Source: Bacillota bacterium (GTDB taxonomy: Bacteria > Bacillota_B > Desulfitobacteriia > Desulfitobacteriales > Desulfitobacteriaceae). Taken from it: DNA of 18,798 nt. Positions 14,151 to 18,798 of this stretch are shown piece by piece (the stretch's first letter is position 1; each line of letters opens with the position of its first letter). The stretch spans positions 1 to 18,798 of the forward strand of contig JAJYAS010000004.1 in the NCBI GenBank assembly GCA_021779415.1, given 5' to 3'. The translations under genes and the position numbers were made by a program. A model generated the notes under the pieces. That model saw only the letters and a program-made list of their open reading frames with translations. It was not told where the DNA came from and ran no database searches.

Positions 14151-15098
14151 ATGAAAACTTTAGTAGTTGGCTTAGGCGCCTTAGGAACGGTATATTCTTG
14201 CTTTTTAAGTTTGGCAGGTCACGAAGTGATAGGGCTTGGCCGACCTGCAAGTATTGTCAAGATAAAGACGAATGGGGTAAAGGTTTCTGGAATATGGGGA
14301 GAGCATATGATCGAGCACTTGAATGTAGTATCCGATGCTAGTGAACTCGTTCACAATCAGTTTGATATGATTATTGTTACCGTCAAAACATTCGCCACAG
14401 AAATCATTGCACAACAAATTGCCCCCCTTGTCGGGGATAAGACGAATGTCTTTCTCTTACAAAACGGCTATGGGAATTTCGAGGCAGCGGCCAAATTCAT
14501 CCCCGAAGATAGACTCATTCTTGGCCGAGTTATTTTCGGAGCAGAGACCTTAGCGCAAGGTGAGTCTAGGGTCACGGTCATTGCAGATGATGTCATTATT
14601 GGATCTCCCAAAAACCTCATCAACCCTGAGCTGTTGGAAGAGTATGCGGGAGTATTTCGTAAATCCGGTATTCCCACCAAAGCCTCTCTGGAAATCATGA
14701 AATATGTTTGGGGCAAAATTATCTATAATTCGGCGCTGAATTCATTAGGAGCTATTTTCGAAGTGAGCTATGGACAGTTATCCGCAGAACCTGTCACCAG
14801 AGACCTCATGAATAAGATCATTGGAGAAATTTTTAACTTACTCAGAGCAAGAAACATACTCACGTTTTGGCCTGACGCACAAAGCTATTTGTTAAATTTC
14901 TATGACAACTTAATACCACCAACGTATGCACATCATGCTTCGATGCTTCAAGATATCCAGAGCGGTCGTCGGACGGAAATCGATACCTTAAACGGCGCAA
15001 TTGTAAAACTTGCCCATGAATCGGGGGTTCCAGTTCCCGTGAACGAAGTCGTCGTAGCGATGGTTAAAGCGAAAGAGAGCTTTAACCTTCGCCACTGA
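14151..15098 (+). CDS. 2-dehydropantoate 2-reductase family protein (ApbA/PanE)
   Basis: GAGGAGG precedes the ATG. The 315-residue protein starts with a Rossmann NADP-binding motif, GLGALG at 7-12, followed by VTVKTF (K79) and LLQNGYGN with N105. The C-terminal domain has YVWGKIIYNSALNSLGAI with K189, N193 and N197, and SMLQDIQSGRRTEID with S264 and E276. These match the residues that bind ketopantoate in E. coli PanE, so the enzyme probably reduces ketopantoate to pantoate for coenzyme A synthesis. The family has many paralogues acting on other 2-oxo acids, hence no symbol is given. It lies about 195 bases after citrate synthase with no clear terminator between, so co-transcription is possible. 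Both genes touch CoA metabolism. Confidence 0.87.
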   Translation: MKTLVVGLGALGTVYSCFLSLAGHEVIGLGRPASIVKIKTNGVKVSGIWGEHMIEHLNVVSDASELVHNQFDMIIVTVKTFATEIIAQQIAPLVGDKTNVFLLQNGYGNFEAAAKFIPEDRLILGRVIFGAETLAQGESRVTVIADDVIIGSPKNLINPELLEEYAGVFRKSGIPTKASLEIMKYVWGKIIYNSALNSLGAIFEVSYGQLSAEPVTRDLMNKIIGEIFNLLRARNILTFWPDAQSYLLNFYDNLIPPTYAHHASMLQDIQSGRRTEIDTLNGAIVKLAHESGVPVPVNEVVVAMVKAKESFNLRH

Positions 15099-15118
15099 AC
15101 AATTTCTGATTCGGGTCT

Positions 15119-15841
15119 CTAAAGGAGTCGTCCTAATCCCTGTTCGATAATTTTCCGGACCTTTTCAGGTAATTCTGTGCTTTGGTCCTTCGTGAGTCCG
15201 GTCGTTGGGATGGGGTCGGAAATTTCAATCTCAACATGGGCCGGCTTAATAATAAAACCGTTTTGTTCCATGATTTTATAAGACCCACGGATTGTAATCG
15301 GAACGATGGGAACCCCGGCCTTCAATCCTAACTTTAAGCTTCCGGGTTTGAATTCTCCTAGAGTCTCACTTTTGCTCCGCGTGCCTTCTGGAAAGATGAC
15401 CATAGAGTATCCTTCCTTTAGATGCTCTGCGGCCTGGTTAATGACTTTGAGAGACTGTCTGATATCGGAGCGGTCCATAAAAACACATTTCATATGAGTC
15501 ATCCAAGTGCGAATGAGAGGTAGCTTGAGCAGTTCGATTTTGGCAATGAAGGCTTTTGGTTTGTTAATATAACCCAAGAGAATTGGGATGTCAAAATTCC
15601 CCTGGTGATTACTCACAAAGAGGACCGGGCCTGATGGAATCTTCTCTTCTCCAGTGATCTCAACCGTAACTCCTGCAAACATCACAAGAGACTGAGCCCA
15701 TTTTTCAGCAACTTGTGCTGTAAGCTGATCACGTTCGGCGATTTTTCCCTCCTTGGTCAGGCGGTTAACTTTTAGAAGAGCGGGTTCGATCTTAATTAGG
15801 TATAGCCAAAAGTAGACAAACCAAAGAATTGTTCGGATCAT
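15119..15841 (-). CDS. plsC: 1-acyl-sn-glycerol-3-phosphate acyltransferase (PlsC)
   Basis: A 240-residue membrane-associated acyltransferase that makes phosphatidic acid from lysophosphatidic acid. An N-terminal membrane helix (TILWFVYFWLYLI) is followed by the catalytic NHQGNFD at 78-84 (H79-x4-D84), then the substrate-binding IFPEGTRSKSE at 149-159 and GVPIVPITIRGS at 176-187, all in the family order. I choose ATG 15841, which has GAGGAG seven bases upstream. An ATG one codon earlier (15844) leaves only four bases, and an in-frame extension further upstream runs through promoter palindromes. The gene converges on the ketopantoate reductase gene with only 20 bases between stops. Confidence 0.92.
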   Translation of the reverse strand: MIRTILWFVYFWLYLIKIEPALLKVNRLTKEGKIAERDQLTAQVAEKWAQSLVMFAGVTVEITGEEKIPSGPVLFVSNHQGNFDIPILLGYINKPKAFIAKIELLKLPLIRTWMTHMKCVFMDRSDIRQSLKVINQAAEHLKEGYSMVIFPEGTRSKSETLGEFKPGSLKLGLKAGVPIVPITIRGSYKIMEQNGFIIKPAHVEIEISDPIPTTGLTKDQSTELPEKVRKIIEQGLGRLL

Positions 15842-15871
15842 CATGATTCTCCTCACCTTTGTTTTAAGGAT

Positions 15872-15900
15872 ATTATATCTTAGAGAACAAGATGTTAAAA
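15872..15900 (-). promoter_or_regulatory. plsC promoter
   Basis: On the minus strand a perfect TATAAT (15877-15872) is 17 bases from TTTTAA (15900-15895), a weak -35. The -10 lies about 30 bases before the start codon. The 15889-15906 palindrome covers the -35. Confidence 0.5.
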
Positions 15901-15906
15901 CATCTT
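15889..15906. promoter_or_regulatory. 18-base perfect palindrome over the plsC -35 region, probable operator
   Basis: AAGATGTT, a two-base AA spacer and AACATCTT form an exact 8+2+8 palindrome. Its position across the -35 of plsC fits a repressor site. It does not match the FapR (TTAGTACCTA..) or FabT consensus as I know them, so the regulator is unknown. Confidence 0.5.
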
Positions 15907-15933
15907 CGTACAGCGGGAATCGAACGATTGTCA

Positions 15934-15957
15934 ACTTGCAAAGAATCCTTTGCAAGT
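15934..15957. repeat. Ten-bp-arm hairpin upstream of plsC
   Basis: ACTTGCAAAG (15934-15943) and CTTTGCAAGT (15948-15957) are exact reverse complements around AATC. No T run follows directly on either strand. It lies about 30 bases upstream of the plsC -35 palindrome and could be a second regulator site or an RNA hairpin. Confidence 0.6.
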
Positions 15958-16034
15958 GTCGATTTGCTTTTGGCTTGCTGAAGATCAAGAACAGTTTGGT
16001 ATCCTATACTTGGAGAGAGAGAAGAATAGCTAGC

Positions 16035-16075
16035 AACAAGACTGGAAGCAACATACTGCCTCCAGTCTTGTTTTT
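16035..16075. terminator. Bidirectional terminator after the M42 operon
   Basis: AACAAGACTGGA (16035-16046) is an exact reverse complement of TCCAGTCTTGTT (16061-16072). On the plus strand a five-T run follows; on the minus strand the tail is only TTGTTGC. It lies about 35 bases past the stop of the last M42 gene, which it should terminate. The stronger T run faces the plus strand, where no gene is seen just upstream. Confidence 0.8.
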
Positions 16076-16108
16076 CATAAACTTATGAGGGTTTATTTTG
16101 GTTGGGTT

Positions 16109-17098
16109 TTATAGTTCGGCGGTGCTTTCTAAAAGTGCCACAAGTAGTTCCACGGCTGCTTCTACGTCATTTTTGTCAAGCATTTCGGCGGGACTGTGGA
16201 CATAACGTGTGGGAATTGAAAGGACCCCTGAGGGGACCCCTCCCCTGGACAAATGAATTGCTCCGGAATCCGTTCCCCCATACTCTAGAATCTCCCATTG
16301 GAAGGGAATTTTGCGATTCGTGGCAACATCCGCCATCCAACGCTTGATTCGTGGTGAGGTTACCATAGAGTGGTCGAGTACCTTAATTCCAACCCCTTTT
16401 CCTAACTCTACAGACATAGGGTGTGCTTTGGGAGTATCTCCGGTAGAGGTGACATCCACGGCTATGGCCAAGTCAGGTTCGAGAGAATAGGCAGCGGTTT
16501 GGGCGCCACGGGTCCCGATTTCCTCTTGGGCAGTAAAGACAAACGCTAATTCGTGAGTGGACTTAGTCCGTCTAAGAGCTTCAATCGCAACAAAACAACC
16601 TACGCGGTCATCAAGAGCCTTAGAGATAATTCGAGATTCAGATTCTGCGAAATTCCCGACGAACACTGCCGTTTCCCCTATATGGACATATTGCTCGGCT
16701 TCTTCTCGCGACGAGACTCCTATATCAAGATAAAGTTTATCAAGTTTAAAATCTGTGGGGTTGTCTAATTTTTCTACTCCGATTGTTCCGATCCTTCCTT
16801 GGTCGAACTGAACTCTTTGTCCAATAAGGTTTTGGATTCGCACTCCACCGAGGGGGGTGAAGCGTAGAAATCCTTCTTTATTAATATGAGTAATCATTAG
16901 ACCAATTTCGTCCATATGGGCGGCGATCATAATGCGTTTACCCGTTCCGTGACGCTGGACAATAAGGTTTCCTAAGGTATCGATTGTTAGTTTGTCACAG
17001 TAAGGACGCACTTGGGTCGAGATAAATTCCGCGACCCGCTCTTCTGAACCCGACGGGCCAAATAACTGGGTTAACTGTCCTAACAGCTCAAAATCCAT
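16109..17098 (-). CDS. M42 family metallopeptidase (third gene of a tandem triple)
   Basis: A 329-residue cytoplasmic aminopeptidase of the M42 (TET/FrvX/YsdC) family. The di-metal ligands are in place: AAHMDEIG (H61, D63), KALDDRVG (D163), the catalytic QEEIGTRGA (E192, E193), VDVTSTGD (D215) and RYVHSPAEM (H301). The LFGPSGSEERVAEF start is typical. Family members form 12-subunit tetrahedral particles that trim peptides. AAGGAGG seven bases before its ATG lies inside the upstream gene, and the two overlap by one base in TAATG, so translation should be coupled. The H-S-P-A-E motif at the end is canonical. Substrate preference cannot be read from sequence. Confidence 0.93.
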   Translation of the reverse strand: MDFELLGQLTQLFGPSGSEERVAEFISTQVRPYCDKLTIDTLGNLIVQRHGTGKRIMIAAHMDEIGLMITHINKEGFLRFTPLGGVRIQNLIGQRVQFDQGRIGTIGVEKLDNPTDFKLDKLYLDIGVSSREEAEQYVHIGETAVFVGNFAESESRIISKALDDRVGCFVAIEALRRTKSTHELAFVFTAQEEIGTRGAQTAAYSLEPDLAIAVDVTSTGDTPKAHPMSVELGKGVGIKVLDHSMVTSPRIKRWMADVATNRKIPFQWEILEYGGTDSGAIHLSRGGVPSGVLSIPTRYVHSPAEMLDKNDVEAAVELLVALLESTAEL

Positions 17099-18141
17099 TA
17101 CAAGTCCTCCTTATCCATCGGGCTAATTCTAAGTTTGCGCGGGAGATCAACTAAAAGTCCGTCCACTAGTTTGAAGCACGCGGTATAGTCGTGTTCAGAA
17201 ATAACTGAGACGAAGGAATGGATGTAGCGACAAGGGACGCTTAAGACAATGGTCGGGATACCTGCTTTACTGATATGAATTGAGCCTGCGTCATTACCAC
17301 CACTTGTTCCGCGCCGGAATTGGAGTGGAATTCCCTTTTCACGGGCTAAGCTAACTACCCACTGGACAAGCTTTGGAGAGTAGAGGGTTGTTCTATCCAT
17401 CAATGAGCAAGCCGGTCCTTTGCCTAATTCCGTAACCCACCCATCTTCTTCACGATCGGATACATCAGCTGCTACAGTTCCCTCGAGAACAATCGCAAAA
17501 TCCGGGGCAACGTGGTAAGCCGCGACCTTGGCGCCACGAAGTCCAACCTCTTCTTGGACTGTAAACGCTGCAACTAGGGGGAAAGCATAGTCCTTCTTGA
17601 GAAGTTCTACTAAGATGGCACATCCAACTCGGTCATCAAACGCTTTTCCTTTATATAGGCCCTCTCCAAAAGGTTCGCATTTCGTCATAAAATAAGCATA
17701 ATCCCCCAGTTTGACCTTGCAAGCAGCGTCTTCTTTTGATTTGGCCCCGATATCAATATAAAGTTTGTCAAAGGGTAAGGATCTTTTCCGTTCGGATGGT
17801 TTTTGTAGATGAATGGCTTTGGCCCCAATCACCCCGACGAGGGTATCATTAATTTGTACGGGCTTGGAGACGAGGATTCGAGGGTCAATCCCACCAACGG
17901 ACCGGAATTTAAGATACCCGTCGCTGGTGATATCTGTGATCATCAGCGCCACTTCATCCATATGAGCGGCAAGCATAATTTTAGGACCAGGAAGATGAGC
18001 ATTTTTTGTTGCGATTAAATTTCCCATTTTATCAACAACGATTGTATCCACGAAAGGTTCAAGTTGTTGACGCAAGAAATCACGGACGGAGCCTTCAGCC
18101 CCTGAGGTGCCATTTAATTCGCTCAGAGTCTTTAATAACAT
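17098..18141 (-). CDS. M42 family metallopeptidase (second gene of a tandem triple)
   Basis: A 347-residue paralogue with AAHMDEVALM (H60, D62), KAFDDRVG (D169), TVQEEVGLRGA (E197, E198) and RYIHSFVSV (H308). Unlike its neighbours, the ligand after the EE motif is Glu, not Asp (IVLEGTVAAD, E220), and the terminal motif is H-S-F rather than H-S-P/H-T-S. It also has an insertion rich in Lys/Arg (HLQKPSERKRSLPFDKLY) and a C-terminal extension ending MDKEDL that overlaps the ribosome binding site of the next gene. GGAGG precedes its ATG, within the end of the upstream M42 gene (10-base overlap). It belongs to a different M42 branch from its partners, which suggests division of labour, not recent duplication. 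Confidence 0.92.
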   Translation of the reverse strand: MLLKTLSELNGTSGAEGSVRDFLRQQLEPFVDTIVVDKMGNLIATKNAHLPGPKIMLAAHMDEVALMITDITSDGYLKFRSVGGIDPRILVSKPVQINDTLVGVIGAKAIHLQKPSERKRSLPFDKLYIDIGAKSKEDAACKVKLGDYAYFMTKCEPFGEGLYKGKAFDDRVGCAILVELLKKDYAFPLVAAFTVQEEVGLRGAKVAAYHVAPDFAIVLEGTVAADVSDREEDGWVTELGKGPACSLMDRTTLYSPKLVQWVVSLAREKGIPLQFRRGTSGGNDAGSIHISKAGIPTIVLSVPCRYIHSFVSVISEHDYTACFKLVDGLLVDLPRKLRISPMDKEDL

Positions 18142-18798
18142 AGAAATTCCTCCAAATCGTCCGGCAAGGAGGAGATGAAATGAGCAAGTAATTTGCCAGA
18201 GTTGAGTACGTCTTGCATGTCCAGAGTTTCAACAGACGTATGCATATAACGCAGGGGGATCGAGAGAAGACCGGTAGGAATACCTGCTTGGGATACTTGT
18301 ATTGCCCAGGCATCCGTTCCTGAGGCTCCGGGAATCGGTTCAAGTTGGATCGGTAAACGGTGTTCTAGGGCGGTTGCTGAGAAATGATGGTAGATAGCAG
18401 GATGAATGTTGGGTCCAAGAGCTACAGCAGGTCCTTTACCTAAATCAAGAGTTGTTAGTCCCTTAGAATCCGGAGTACTAGCATGGGTAACATCAATCGC
18501 TACGGCTAGGTCAGGGTTTAGCGTATAAGCACTCGTAAACGCTCCCCGAACTCCGACTTCTTCTTGTGTTGTTGCAACCGCAATGACATCGTGGCTATGT
18601 TTTAGATGGGAGAGCTCTTCGAGGCAGATCATCATGACAACCACCCCAGCTCGGTCATCCAAGGATTTTCCGGCTATCACGTTGTTGAGCAGGGGATAGG
18701 TATCTCGTTGCAATGTGATGATATCCCCAATCTGAATGACCTCTTTTAGTTTATCGAAGGAAAGTCCAACATCAATGGTCATATCCTTCATTTTAACG
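18132..18798 (-). CDS. M42 family metallopeptidase (first gene of the triple, N-terminus outside window)
   Basis: The frame is open to the right edge; an internal ATG at 18791 is not the true start because the sequence begins in the middle of the family fold (TIDVGLSFDKL, normally near residue 120). Visible motifs are GKSLDDRAG, TTQEEVGVRGA, AIDVTHAST and LRYMHTSVE, supplying the second half of the metal site. The first half (AHxDExG) must lie beyond the window. It overlaps the next M42 gene by ten bases. The conserved Gly-Gly of the G-G-T/N-D loop is replaced: GASGTDAWAI has A-S-G in place of x-G-G. Confidence 0.9.
   Translation of the reverse strand, partial: VKMKDMTIDVGLSFDKLKEVIQIGDIITLQRDTYPLLNNVIAGKSLDDRAGVVVMMICLEELSHLKHSHDVIAVATTQEEVGVRGAFTSAYTLNPDLAVAIDVTHASTPDSKGLTTLDLGKGPAVALGPNIHPAIYHHFSATALEHRLPIQLEPIPGASGTDAWAIQVSQAGIPTGLLSIPLRYMHTSVETLDMQDVLNSGKLLAHFISSLPDDLEEFLCY

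Noticed and set aside
15905..15990. tRNA-like TTCGATTCCCGC on the minus strand
   Set aside because: The bases flanking the loop do not form a T stem, and no anticodon or acceptor stem can be built around it.

Overview
The window looks like chromosomal DNA of a low- to mid-GC, endospore-forming member of the Clostridia, most likely a Peptococcaceae/Desulfosporosinus-type organism. This is inferred from gene content: a YtaF-like sporulation membrane protein remnant, a DUF6483 protein, a 7TM-GGDEF-HD-GYP hybrid, tandem M42 peptidases, a ydaO-type c-di-AMP riboswitch and many strong AGGAGG ribosome binding sites. Nothing in the sequence names the species.

Layout. Bases 1-5700 are AT-rich and accessory in character. 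They hold a BrkB/YihY membrane protein running off the left edge, a 25-residue hydrophobic peptide, a C-terminal scrap of a DUF4349 protein, a short DUF1385 (YqhQ-like) membrane protein and an EamA transporter with a hairpin leader. A 48-residue proline-rich peptide and two small hypothetical proteins follow, several with their own promoter and terminator. Bases 5700-9550 carry a universal stress protein, an isoprenylcysteine-methyltransferase-like membrane protein and, read away from it, a large receptor with both a diguanylate cyclase and an HD-GYP domain. Bases 9550-11280 are a stretch of decay: a YtaF protein lacking its N-terminus, a small conserved protein broken by two frameshifts, an intact small membrane protein, and a 3' scrap of an isochorismatase-like hydrolase. 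An intact DUF6483 gene follows.

Bases 12130-18798 are denser and read like core metabolism. A sigma-A-type promoter leads into a c-di-AMP riboswitch with a strong terminator, and the next gene is citrate synthase. A ketopantoate-reductase family gene follows. On the minus strand are a PlsC-type acyltransferase, with palindromes over its promoter, and three overlapping M42 metallopeptidase genes, the first running off the right edge.

The points most worth attention are the c-di-AMP riboswitch placed to control citrate synthase, the translationally coupled triple of divergent M42 peptidases, the two very small genes with strong ribosome binding sites (25 and 48 codons), and several unexplained perfect inverted repeats. 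No mobile element, CRISPR array, rRNA or tRNA was seen.
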